64,000 nucleotides of DNA from Ilex aquifolium (Eukaryota; Streptophyta; Magnoliopsida; Aquifoliales; Aquifoliaceae). Location of the stretch: positions 18,185,744 to 18,249,743 of the forward strand of contig OX637393.1 in assembly GCA_951799425.1 (NCBI GenBank). Direction: 5' to 3'. A model generated the notes under the pieces. The model was not told where the DNA came from. It did not search any database and saw only the letters and a program-made list of their open reading frames with translations. Shown one piece after another: positions 44,625 through 55,068 of this stretch (position 1 is its first letter; each line of letters opens with the position of its first letter). The position numbers and the translations under genes were made by a program.

Positions 44625-45715
44625 TCGTCAAAAGACCTCAATTACCCTTGCCGACCCGGAATAAAATAGGGAGTAGTCAAGCTGAAGACTATAAAACAAT
44701 CGCTATTTGGGAGGCAACCCAAATTTTGGCTTTTAATTTTTATTTCGTTTTTATTTCAATTTAGTTTTTTTTTAGGAGTAATTATGATATTAGATAGTTA
44801 GTGCATTTTTAATTAGTGCGTCAATTGCTTTCAGGTAACAAGATCAGTAACATAACACAGTAGCGCTACTAAACAGCACCTCAGCGCTAACTTATTACCA
44901 AAACAGCGCAGCAGCACTAGCCCACAGTGCAGCAGCGCCTACCTGCTGCCAGGTTGACACAGTATTGATCATAACTTTTGATCCGTTTAGAGTTACGGTG
45001 CCCATAATATATCAAATTGAAGCTCTTGACGAGCCCTACAAGACTCATCGCCTTTGGCCATGACGAACGCTGTTAAAAGCCCAAAAAAATTGTGAAAACG
45101 TGTGCTTGGGTCTTTCAAAGTTTTTTTTTTCAAGTATTGGGTTTAGCAACGCCATCCTCGGTGCAGCAGCGTTGGACGTCGAATTCAGCAATATTAAGGG
45201 GCAGCAGTCAGGGAGTTGGGGAACATAAAAATTCCTCCTGTTCGTCCTAAATTTCAAAGCTCCAACACCTATTCTTTCCAACTCCTAATCATTCATAATT
45301 TCGTTGAATCGTCTTGAATTTCCCAATCTCCTTTATATAACAATCTTCCTGCTCAAGTGGCATCAATTAGTGTCAAGTAGTAGCAAGGGTTCCTCCATTC
45401 TCCATAATGTTTGAAATTTTGCAATGTAAGGAAGACTCAAGAGCTACGTAGGGAATCTTGACGCAAGTCTAGATGCAATGATCGACTTGCACATCGATTG
45501 GACTCATTCAGGGAATACTCAATGAAATTCAATTCCGTGCTAGTCCAGATGTTTAATAATTGTGGTTTCAACTTGGGCACACCTCCACTGCAGTTTTCTA
45601 GTCCACATATGTTTCCCGAATACACTCCCGACTCAGCAGACGACAAGGACACTGACGGTGATGCCAACTAGCGAAGTCTCAAGGAAGTCCTCTATCTTAA
45701 TTTTTCCTATTTTAT

Positions 45716-45752
45716 ACATTGAGGACAATGTTTAGTTTAAGTTTGGGGGTGT
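45716..45752 (+). other. TE-G internal stem-loop and polypurine tract
   Basis: ACATTG-AGGA-CAATGT (45716-45731), then TTAGTTTAAGTTTGGGGGTG. About 1.05 kb upstream of the LTR-adjacent tract. Confidence 0.8.
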
Positions 45753-46185
45753 ATTCTTGTTTTGCATTTAGATAGCATGTTTTGCACTTAGATAACATAT
45801 TTTAGTACAACTAGAGCAATGGGTTGATTGAATTTAATCATGGCCAATGATGAATGTGATTAATTGTTAATTCAAGGGTGTTGAGTTTGTATTTTGACGT
45901 ACTAGTTGGTTTTACACTGTTTGTGATCCTTTCATTTATGATCACATATCCATCTGTTTGGTTAGTTATCATTTAGAGAATTTATTTGGCTAAGTGCTTG
46001 TGGGAGATATCAATGAAACTCTAGAAAACTTATTTAAGCATCATTCAAAGCAAATTTTAGGCATTCATATAAGTTTGGGAGAAATCTTGGATATGATGGG
46101 TTATTTGAATTAAAAAAAATAGGAAGTTTTTGAAAATTATTTTGATTTGATCCTTAATGAGCTAAAAAAAAGGGGGGGGGCATGT

Positions 46186-46345
46186 GGTGAGTAGAGATGG
46201 AGCGTAAAACACACTCACTCATAAACACATGTTGAGAACGAGATGGAGCGTAAAATGCACTCGTTCAAGAGAAGGCGAGATAGAGCGTAAAACGCACTCG
46301 CTCAATAGGAGGTGAGATGGAGCATAAAATGCACTCACCAAACAA
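46186..46345 (+). repeat. GAGATGGAGCGTAAAA tandem repeat
   Basis: Four irregular units of about 35-45 bp, each with GAGATGGAGCGTAAAA followed by a GCACTC-type word (46194, about 46239, 46269, 46314), diverged. Confidence 0.85.
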
Positions 46346-46735
46346 ATGAAAAGAAAAAAAAGAGAGAGAGAGAGATGGAAAAAAAATATGTGTACTTTCT
46401 AGTTATATGTTTGCCTTAATTAGCAGAGGTTGATGTGAAACGTACGTTCATAGAGTTGATATTGAGTATCTCTTATGGAGCGCTTGATTACGTAGATTTA
46501 TTTGGGTGATGGCTAGTTTGAATAGTTCGGATATACAAATGCATTTAAAGGGTCATGAGCGGAGGTAAAATTAAGGAGTATGTTGAATTGTTAGACTTTG
46601 CACTGTTTTGAAGTTTCCCGTGAATTATTATTATTTGTAATAAATTTTGGGGCCGTTATTCAGATTCATATTGATCCATTGTTTGAATAGTTGGTTGTTA
46701 GAGTTAATTTTTATAGTTTTTTTTGTTCTTAGTAT

Positions 46736-46776
46736 TTTGCATGAGGACAAGCAAAGATTTAAGTTTGGGGGGTATT
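46736..46776 (+). other. TE-G 3' polypurine tract with weaker stem-loop
   Basis: TTTGC-ATGAGGACAA-GCAAA (46736-46755), then GATTTAAGTTTGGGGGG and the LTR. Stem of 5 bp, loop of 10 nt with GAGGAC. Confidence 0.7.
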
Positions 46777-48105
46777 TGATGAGTAGGTTTTATACCTACG
46801 AATTGAGTACTCTTGGCTTGACGAAATTGCAAGTTTCCAAGTAGTTTATGTTCTTTTTTATTCATTTTGTTTGTTTTAATGTTGTTTTGTAGGGATCATT
46901 ATTCGGAAGGAAACAATGTTGTTTGGTAGCCTAAGTGTTGGATTAATTGAGGACTAAGCAACAAGGGCAGTTGTAGGCATAAAAAGGGGTCAGTGCCGCA
47001 GCTCTACATGCAGCGCTGCAACTCTAGAAGAGCAGAAAGTCAGCGCAGCTACACTGATTTGTGGGGCTGTAGCGCGTGTTTCAGCTTGGGACGCGAATTC
47101 TGAATTATTTTTTAGTAGAAATTGAACTCTAATGCTATATACATGTTAGGGCATGAGTTGGAATGGCAATATATTGATATGAGGGGCTGCTAAGAGGCTA
47201 GAGAACCAAGGATTAAAAGTGAATTGAAGGCAAGAATCGAAGGAAGCGATGCGAAGAAGATTGGACTTGAAGGCTAGAGAGAGATTGAAGATTGCAACTA
47301 AGTTTTCATCATTTTCTCTTACTTTTAGTTTTTTATTTTCTGAGATGTTGATTAATTTGAGAATGATGTTTTTCAATTACGTTATGAGCTAAATTTTTAT
47401 TAAGATTGCAATGGAACCTGATATTTAGTTAAATTAATCTACTCTCGTTTTCAGTTATGATTGATCATCTATAAGTTGTTTATCATATTTTGTGCTTAAT
47501 ATATGATTGTTTGGCCAGCAATTAATTTGATTCCCTAGATGAAATTGGAAGATGAATTCTAGGGTCTGGATCTGAATATGATTACATGTGTCTGGTTAAT
47601 TCTTCTTAGGATTGAATAGATGGGTTTGTGTATAGGATAGGAATATACCTATATGTCGTGTGTAACTTTTATGAGAGTTTGAGTTTAATGAATTTTTTCC
47701 AACATATTTTGCATTGGAATATAGTAATTTAATTGGAAGAGGTATTTTTATCTAACCATCGAAAGAGATTTAATAAATAATTTTGAATTCTCAGTTAACA
47801 ACTTATTTTGATTAATTAACTGGAAAGAGAGTTGAAAGATTTATACGAAATATTAGGAGAAGTTGTAATCTTAAGTTCTTTTATCCGGTGAATTCAATCA
47901 TTGATTTGTAAATTTAGATTTAATTTTTAATTAGTAATTTCATAGTTTAATTCCAATTGTTTAAATAAAATCGAATTGATACAAAGTTAGTACTTGGAAG
48001 TTATTAGTAATAATTCTCTATGGGAACGATACTCTATTTATCACTTTGTTACTTGTTGTTCGTGTATACTTGCACGTAAATTGTCAATATCAAATTTGGA
48101 CAACA
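46777..48105 (+). mobile_element. TE-G 3' LTR
   Basis: 1329 bp, uninterrupted partner of 36475-37026 plus 41535-42289; shows the pre-insertion site of TE-H. TSD AAAAG follows. Confidence 0.9.
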
Positions 48106-48110
48106 AAAAG

Positions 48111-48860
48111 CAAGAGGTGTAAGAAAATTTCATTACTGTACAAAACAAACAACGACACTCCTTCCCCGAGGAATAGCAGAAACACGATCACTCTTAATAC
48201 CGGTTAGGACGCAAAAGTGGCAGAGGTTCAGCCCTACAAGTAGAAAGGTATAACATAAATGTAGAAATAAGAAAAGCTTCGGTCGAAGTTAAGCTGGAAA
48301 TCAGGCTAGAAGTGGATCGGCAGGGCTTTGCCGTACTGTTTCTGACTTTCTCTCACTCTCATTGACTATCTCTGGAGGTTTTCTGACTGACCCTGACTCT
48401 CCTGGCTTCTCTCCTTCTCTCTGGACTTCTCTCCTTCCAAATATGCAGGAAATGACTGCAGGGGCCTATTTATAGAGGGCTTAAGGTGGCAGAGGCGGCA
48501 GAATGGACCAATAGGATGATTTGTTACAAAAGATGACCAATGGGAGAGCATGGACTTGAGGCAGTCCACCGTCCGGACACCACCACCACCGTCCGGACGC
48601 CCCTAAGTCTCTGTTTTTGGTGTGGTGAAGTCCTTAGGCTAATGATGCTTGAATTACACTTGCACCCCCTTGCTTTGAAGCTTTGAATGTTGTTTCCTCC
48701 TAGCTTTGCACCGTTTACACATAAAAGCTTGAAAATACAACTTTTAACACATTAACGCTAATTTACATGCACTAACACTAATTTGACTTAGACTGACTCT
48801 TTTAACTGACACAATTAATTGATTAACCTATTACAATTACGCACTAATTAGGGTTAATCA
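48111..48860 (-). mobile_element. LTR shared by TE-E and TE-I, right part
   Basis: Continues 35519-36474; ends TTAGGGTTAATCA, like the reverse complement of the TE-H LTR start. Total about 1.7 kb. On its right a polypurine tract shows that it is also the 3' LTR of TE-I. Confidence 0.75.
48467..48598 (-). promoter_or_regulatory. Shared-LTR U3 module: GTCCGGAC pair and TATA
   Basis: GTCCGGAC at 48571-48578 and 48591-48598, separated by CCACCACCAC-type spacer, precede TATAAATA (minus, 48467-48474) by about 97 bp in the element sense. Confidence 0.65.
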
Positions 48861-48895
48861 CACCCCCAACCTAAACATTACTATTCCCTAGTAAT
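48861..48895 (-). other. TE-I 3' polypurine tract with stem-loop
   Basis: CACCCCC on + next to the LTR. Upstream in the element sense ATTACTA-GGGAA-TAGTAAT (48877-48895), a perfect 7-bp stem with a sequence unlike TE-D's but the same shape. Confidence 0.85.
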
Positions 48896-50520
48896 TAAGA
48901 TAAATAACAACAAAACAAAATAACATCACTTTCGTAGATGACATGATTGCATTTAGCATATGCAACAAGCCGTTAAACCCCTAGGTGATCCTTAGTGGAC
49001 GAATGTTTTCTCGTGAAGGTTTCCAGTGAAGCTACCTAAAAAATTCAATGGTTAGAATACAATAATTCACATTTTTCACAAGCAAAATTAAATCATCATT
49101 CCTCTCATTTGCTAGGATACCTCCCTTCCCAGATCACTATAAGAGTAACACACATTAGTTGTGATACTATTCATGTATTTTCAGAAAAACTGGTGTAAGA
49201 ACACACTCTCGTTATAGTGAGTATCACTCAAAAATTACATGTGATAAAAATATTGTTAACAAAACAAATAATTTCACATGCACTATCAAAAGAACGGTAA
49301 TTTGAATAAAATTGGAACTTGGCATAATCTCATGAAAGGAATACTAACACAACATCAAATACATAATCAACACTTCCTCTTCATGAATGGATGGAAATAA
49401 TACACATGCATGATCTCTGGAATCAAAAAAGATTTTAGTAAGGTTATAATGTGGCCATGGGTTTAGGGTTTAAGAAACGACATCAACGGTATTCAAAAGC
49501 TACCCTTTCTTATGTAGTGTGGCACACCTCTTTCTAGCTTTTCAAGACTTTCTCATACATGGTATTTCATTCTTTCATTCTCTTTTCTCATTTTTCATTT
49601 TCTTGGCTCTTTTCTGTATATATTTTTCTTTTTTGGCTTCTTTCTTTTATAGACTTTTCTTTCTTTGAACAGTAACCACCATCTTCTTCTCTATGCTCTT
49701 ATCTTCCTTTTCTTCTGTTCTTGCTTTTCTGTATCATATTGATTTAAAAGAGGGTGCAAGAAAATTAGATAGCAAAGGTATGTCAACTATATTTTCTTGT
49801 GGCTCGGTTAACATACGAGTTATATGAGAAATAAATTATACTTTTTAAAAGGCTCAACCATGGCTAACTAAGAATATAATTTTGTACAAGAAATGGCTAA
49901 GGCTCGAGATTAAATCAAAGATGGCCTAAGATCATTTTCCAGAAATCATACACCTGCATAATTCCGTATTAAAAATTTAAGGAAAATACTAACCATGTAA
50001 TTCAGTGAGTGCTAATAAAAAAAATTATAATGAGATTATTCAAAGAAATTTATCACTGAATCGAAAATTCTTACTTGAGTAAGTGTGAAATATCTCTCCA
50101 AGGAAGATAGGCTCAAAATCTGCAATAGGGTTTTTACATCTCCACTATATATGTAAGCATAATAAATGAGTGTAATATATCAAAAAGTTCTCAAAATAAG
50201 GAATTTTACGTGTTCAGAATATGAGTTTCTAGGAAAATATTAGGATAGTGCACAACCAACATATGAAAATCCTGCACAATCGGGTTAAGGGTATCCCTAC
50301 AAAGCATACGAATAATAACCTAATTGTAATGTCAATCACATGAAATACACATTCTAGCTTAACACAATTTAACCACAACATTAAACTAAATTACTTCAAA
50401 AACAATTTTCAAAACAATTTTCAAAACGTAAATACTAAAATGAAAATGCATTAAGTAAAAGTGTTTAGGGAAGTAGTAGTAGAAGTAAAGATAATGTGTG
50501 GGATCTTGAAAGGTCTCTGA
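48896..50520 (-). other. TE-I 3' UTR
   Basis: No supported gene. Conserved blocks shared with TE-C (4843-5960) and TE-E: the 'ttggcataatctcatgaaag' block at 49319 and the 'atggcctaagatc' block near 49920. Confidence 0.6.
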
Positions 50521-51619
50521 TCAGGATGTAGAAGGGCCTCCACCAAAATATCCTCTGAGTAGCCTCAATATCTCAGTCTAGTTTTGCTCATAATCAGCCA
50601 TGCGTCTATCGAGCTGTGTGACAGTGGTCTCTAATCCCAGCAAAATCTGTCTGTCGGTTCAGTCATCCACTGGTATGTACGGCTGATCCTCCTATGGTTG
50701 CGGCTGCTCCGGTGGGTGAAAATCTTCGGCTTCCTGGAATGGCTCCTCCTGTTGTGCTGGCGGTACTTCGGGCTGCTCCTCGAGCTGGACTCCATGGCTC
50801 TTCCATAGCGTAGTCTTGTCTAACGGTGCAAAGTGCTCCAACATTGGCCACGAGGGATCTGGAATCACTCCCTTATTCTACTAACATAGCATATGGGAGT
50901 GAGGATTTCTTACCTTTCACAATACTAAGCATCTGGACCATGATATGGTTCAGAAGATCAATCGTGTGTCCCATCCCAAAAGCATAAAGGAAGTAGGCCC
51001 TCTTAGTGTATATATGATTCTTCTGAGCTTGGAGTAACAAACTATTAACACTTATCAAATTCAGAATTCGGTATTTATCTTTCAAATCCCCTTGCTTTAT
51101 GTACTTTTTCGGCCTCCCCCATAAATAGTTCGAATTCCCCGTCAATTCTATCCCTACATCAGTCAGATTGGGCACTTAAGTATAAGGGTATTGTGGGTTG
51201 GGATGTCTTGGCATGGGCTGAAAAAAACTGGCTATAGTAGCCGGTATAACTTGAAAAATTCTACCCCTGACAAACACACGAAGTTCCCTCTCCCCAGTTT
51301 CTTGTGCATTACTATAGAATTCTTGAACTAAACAGTCATAAGCAGGCACAAAAAATCTAACATAGGTTAACCATCCACGTGTAGCAAGTATTTGTCTAAC
51401 ACTGATATTCTCAAAATCTTCATAAATCACAGTTCTTTCAGGAATAACAGTCGTAGTATGAAAGTGAGTGTTATACCATACTTGTTGCTCAACATTTTCA
51501 AATACCTCAGTGTTGTAGATATTTCCTACCTGGGGTTGCTGCGAAGGTGCTTCGGGCTGCGAAGATTGGCCTCTTTGTGCTCGACTCGAAGATCCTCGTG
51601 TTATAAGCCTTGGATCCAT
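50521..51619 (-). pseudogene. TE-I env-like / plant transposon-domain ORF
   Basis: Start MDPRLITRGSSSRAQRG at 51619. The first 147 codons are open: a Ser/Gln-rich N-terminus, RFFVPAYDCLVQEFYSN and FVRGRIFQVIPATIASFF, which aligns with MRGKTFEVTP of the TE-D ORF. A stop at 51176-51178 is followed in the same frame by PNLTDVGIELTGNSNYLWG and KRAYFLYAFGMGHTIDLLNH, then a Glu/Pro-rich linker with further stops, a short coil (LLGLETTVTQLDRRMADYE) and TGA at 50521-50523. An LTR-like promoter lies just upstream, and the leader between its TATA and this ATG contains no other ATG. Probably expressed once; now broken. Envelope function unproven. Confidence 0.65.
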
Positions 51620-51816
51620 CTTTCTCTTGATTTCTCTCTAATTGCTCACTTTCAACAGATTGCAATCAGTAAGAACCTAGAAAATGGCACTGGTAATTTG
51701 AAGAAAAATGGCCTTGTATAGCGGATTTGAGGAAGAAAATGGTGTAGACTGTTGCTATTTTTCGTATTTGGCTTGCGAGGGAAATTGGAAACTGATCAGT
51801 GCACGATTGCTGGGTT

Positions 51817-51863
51817 TTTATATAAGCAGGACCGTCCGAATGCCACCACCACCATCTGAACGG
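51817..51863 (-). promoter_or_regulatory. Internal LTR-like promoter before the env-like ORF
   Basis: Minus strand: CCGTTCAGATGG, a GTGG-repeat spacer, ATTCGGACGG (51832-51863), then TATATAAA (51817-51824). The palindrome pair and its CCACCACCAC spacer match the shared LTR (48569-48599), diverged. The ~200-nt leader to 51619 is ATG-free. Confidence 0.55.
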
Positions 51864-52086
51864 TGAGTATCCACTGGTTTCAATTTTGTACTGCAGGCTG
51901 TAGACTACTGGATTGCTTCAGTTATTTTCCTACAATTAAATCATTAGAATAATTTCACACTTATACCACTAATCCACTAACTTTCCTATTAAACTCTAAC
52001 ATAATAAAATTAAACACAAAAAAATAAAACCCTAATTATTCTATTTACACAAAATTGGTTCCACACATTCCTTGATTAATCGATTT

Positions 52087-52593
52087 TTAATCTAAATCCT
52101 CTAAATCAACAACATCAGTGACACGGTTAATTTCATTTCTCATGTATCTAGTTAACATTGGAGTGGAATAGGATTGTCTCTCAGGGTATTCCTTCCTCTG
52201 CCCATACCTACTCCAATCAAGACGATCTAATGTTTGACCTGAAATCGGTTCCGCACACTGATTGTGTACTCTCAAATGCATTAAACGACTGCACTTCACA
52301 CAACCACCGAGACGATTCTCTCGTCGGTGTTTTGCAAAGGAACTCTTTCCGCACAAGGGTTTTGCTTGACTTTCGACGATTTCTAACTTTCTAACAATTT
52401 TTGCATTCACTATGATCAAAGAATGTATATCTTTTGGAAAAATACGCATGATGCTCAGACTAAACCAAAACAATTGTGCATCCATCTTTTTGGAAATTTT
52501 GAAAATTTTTGGATTTTTGGAAAAATGACTCGCTATCCGGTTCTTTAACGTATGCCAGTCACAAAGACGAATATATATTGTTCCCTCCCCCAA
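52087..52593 (-). CDS. TE-I accessory ORF, basic zinc-knuckle protein
   Basis: 168 codons, open. Homologous to the two TE-C accessory ORFs from M37 onward: MDAQLFWFSLSIMRIFPKD, then LCGKSSFAKHRRENRLGG (80-97), C98-X2-C101-X4-H106-X6-C113, EPISGQTLDRLDW and an acidic C-terminus. The N-terminal 36 residues read through a block (CDWHTLKNRI) that is conserved but out of frame or interrupted in TE-C, so the native start may be M37 or further upstream. The frame stays open although neighbouring pol has many stops, which hints at selection or chance. Nucleic-acid binding is inferred. Confidence 0.6.
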   Translation of the reverse strand: MGEGTIYIRLCDWHTLKNRIASHFSKNPKIFKISKKMDAQLFWFSLSIMRIFPKDIHSLIIVNAKIVRKLEIVESQAKPLCGKSSFAKHRRENRLGGCVKCSRLMHLRVHNQCAEPISGQTLDRLDWSRYGQRKEYPERQSYSTPMLTRYMRNEINRVTDVVDLEDLD

Positions 52594-52619
52594 CCTAAAT
52601 TAAACATTGTCCTCAATGT
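52583..52619 (-). other. TE-I internal polypurine tract with stem-loop
   Basis: Element sense: ACATTG-AGGA-CAATGT (52604-52619), TTAATTTAGGTT, GGGGGAGGG. It overlaps the first codons of the accessory ORF as drawn. Confidence 0.75.
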
Positions 52620-54497
52620 ATAGCATAATGAAATAGAATATTAGACAATTGCTCATAAGATCTGGAGACGAGACACATCCATAGTACAAAACCTAATCTG
52701 TAAAACAAACAACAAATGATTAGTATAACTATTTACAAACAAATACTTATAAAAACTTTTTAAAGGGCATACACCGGTTCCACTAGCTGAATGGAACTCT
52801 CATCTTGAACAAAATTATTATGATACGGCTTAAGTCTCTGATCGTTTACTTTGAAAATATTTCCAGACAATGGATTCTCAATCTCAACTGTCCCATGCTC
52901 GAAAACTTGCTTGAAAATATAGGGGCCGGTCCATCTTGACCTTAACTTACTACGAAATAGACGGAGTCTTGAATTATATAACAGAACTTTCTCTGGCTCA
53001 AAAGACTTCCGCATTATATTCTTATCATGAAAGATCTGCATTCTGGACTTAGCAATTTTAGCATTCTCATATGCTTCATTTCTTAACTCTTCTAATTCAT
53101 TAATCTGAAGTTTGCAAGATGCACTGGCTTTATCAATCTCAAAGATCATCATTTTGATTGCCCAGTATGCTCGATGTTCCAACTCCATAGGCAAGTGACA
53201 TGGTTTACCATAAACTAACCGATAAGGAGACATTCTCAAAATAGTTTTGTATGCAGTACGGTAAGCCCAAAGCGCATCAGTCAGTCTCAGAACAAATCTT
53301 TGCTGTCCGGATTCACTGTTTTTTCTAAAATGTATTTTATCTCCCTATTGGCCAATTTACCTTGTTCACTTATCTAGGGATGATAGGAGATGATATTTTG
53401 TGAAAAATCAAATTTTTTTTCATGATATTTTCAAAATATTTATTGCAAAAATGTGTACCCCCATCACTGATAATAGCTCTAGGAATTCCAAATGTTGACA
53501 AAATATTTTCTTTTAAAAATTTGACCACTGGGCGGTGATCATTATTTCGACACGGGATTGCTTCTACCCATTTGGAAACATAATCAACGGCAACCAAAAT
53601 GTACAAATAACCAAAGGATGGGTGAAATGGTCCCATAAAATCGATGCCCCAACAATCAAAAATTTCAATGATTAGAATAGGGTTTAATGGCATCATGTTT
53701 CGTTTTGAAATGTTCCCCATTATTTGACATCTGTCACAATTTAAACAAAACATATTTACATCTTTAAAAAGAGTGGGCCAATAAAATCCATACTACAAAA
53801 TTTTAGCAGCAGTTTTCTTTGAAGAAAAATGTCCTCCGCAAGTTTCAGAATAAAAAAATGATATGACCTGACCGATTTCATGATTGGGTACACAACGCCT
53901 GATGATTTGATCTTTACAATATTGAATAGATAGGGGTCATCCCAAAAGAAATTGCGTACCTCTCTCAAAAATTTCTTTTTGTTAGTTCAAGTAAAATGAA
54001 AAGGAATAGTACATGTGGCTAAGTAATTGACTATACCCGCATACCATGGTACTTCAGTTATTGCAAATAATTATTCATCTGGAAATGTTTCTCTGATTGG
54101 AATGGGTTCCTCCTTCGCATTATATGGCAGCCTCGACAAATGATCAGCTACCACATTTTTAACTCCCTTCTTGTCTTTGATGATCAGATCAAATTCTTGA
54201 AGTAACAGTATCTAACGTAGGAGACATGGTTTAGCATCCTTCTTCGTGAGAAAATATTTCAAAGCCCATGATCAGTAAAAATAACGATTGAGGATCCAAC
54301 TAAATACGAATAAAATTTATCTAATGCAAACACAACAGTAAACAATTCTTTCTCTATGGTATAATAATTCATTTGTGCATCATTCAAGGTCTTGCTTGCA
54401 TAACAGATCACATATGATTTTTTTATCTATTCTTTGGCCTAAGACAGCTCCTACTGCATAATCACTAGCATCACACATTAATTCAAAAGGTAAAGAC

Positions 54498-55068
54498 TAG
54501 GGGTGCAACTCGGGCGGGTTGGGCGGGTTAGACAGTCAACCCTAGCCCAACCCTAGGTATATAATCTTCAACCCTAACCCTAACCCTAACCCTAACCCTA
54601 ACCCTACCTCGGGTTGAGAAACTCAACCCGAGCCCAGCCCGAGTTTAATTCGGGCGGGCTCGGGTTGAATTCGGGTTCACTGCAAGAGAGACAGAGAGAG
54701 GAGGGGAATAATTACAAATTCATAAAACAATCCATATATTTCATTCATAACAGTGCACGATTATTGATCATCTGTTTTCACACCAAAAAACTAGTAATCT
54801 CAAAGTACAATCCCAGAAAACATAGAAATTAGACTCATAAAAATATTAAACTTAAAACATCACACTATCACACTAATTGAATTCGGGTTCGGGTTCGGGT
54901 TGAAATCGGGTTGCCGATGCCTCAACCCGAGCCCGGCCCAAATTGAATTCGGGTTGAAGTTTTTTGACCCAAGCCCAACCCAAGTATTAAAAACCCTAGC
55001 CCAAGCCCTAATTTTTTCGGGTTGGGCTCGGATTGAAATCGGGTTGCCCAACCCAAGTTGCACCCCTA
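54498..55068. mobile_element. hAT-type MITE in TE-I RNase H
   Basis: 571 bp with 12-bp terminal inverted repeats TAGGGGTGCAAC / GTTGCACCCCTA and a perfect 8-bp TSD GTAAAGAC (54490-54497 and 55069-55076). The 8-bp TSD and TAGGGGTG-type ends are typical of hAT. Subterminal regions are GGGTT/CGGGTT-rich in inverted orientation; no transposase. The empty site is readable in TE-C at about 11665-11695. Confidence 0.95.
54572..54606. repeat. (CCCTAA)5 short array inside the MITE
   Basis: Five CCCTAA units then CCCTAC, in a context of AACCCTAGCCC words. The unit is 6 bp, not the usual 7-bp plant telomere unit, so local expansion of MITE sequence is likelier than telomeric origin. Confidence 0.85.

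Larger units (their letters stand above)
44625..46776 (+). other. TE-G 3' region
   Basis: No intact ORF. Contains an AGCGCT/CAGCAGCGC-rich stretch (44862-44942), a possible ORF tail (HMFPEYTPDSADDKDTDGDAN, ending at 45670) like the acidic end of env-like ORFs, an internal polypurine tract (45733-45752) and a tandem repeat. Confidence 0.6.
36475..48105 (+). mobile_element. TE-G, internally deleted Athila element, interrupted by TE-H
   Basis: LTRs 36475-37026 plus 41535-42289 (5') and 46777-48105 (3'), starting TGATGAG and ending CAACA. The TSD AAAAG lies at 36470-36474 and 48106-48110. The interior has an eroded tRNA-Asp type PBS, gag, protease fused to the integrase C-terminus, a long 3' region and a polypurine tract. 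RT, RNase H and integrase core are deleted. Inserted in the TE-E/TE-I LTR. Confidence 0.9.

Noticed and set aside
54572..54606. Telomere-like CCCTAA repeats as a chromosome end or interstitial telomere
   Set aside because: Only five 6-bp units, inside a precisely bounded hAT MITE whose interior is made of similar words; plant telomeres are normally CCCTAAA.
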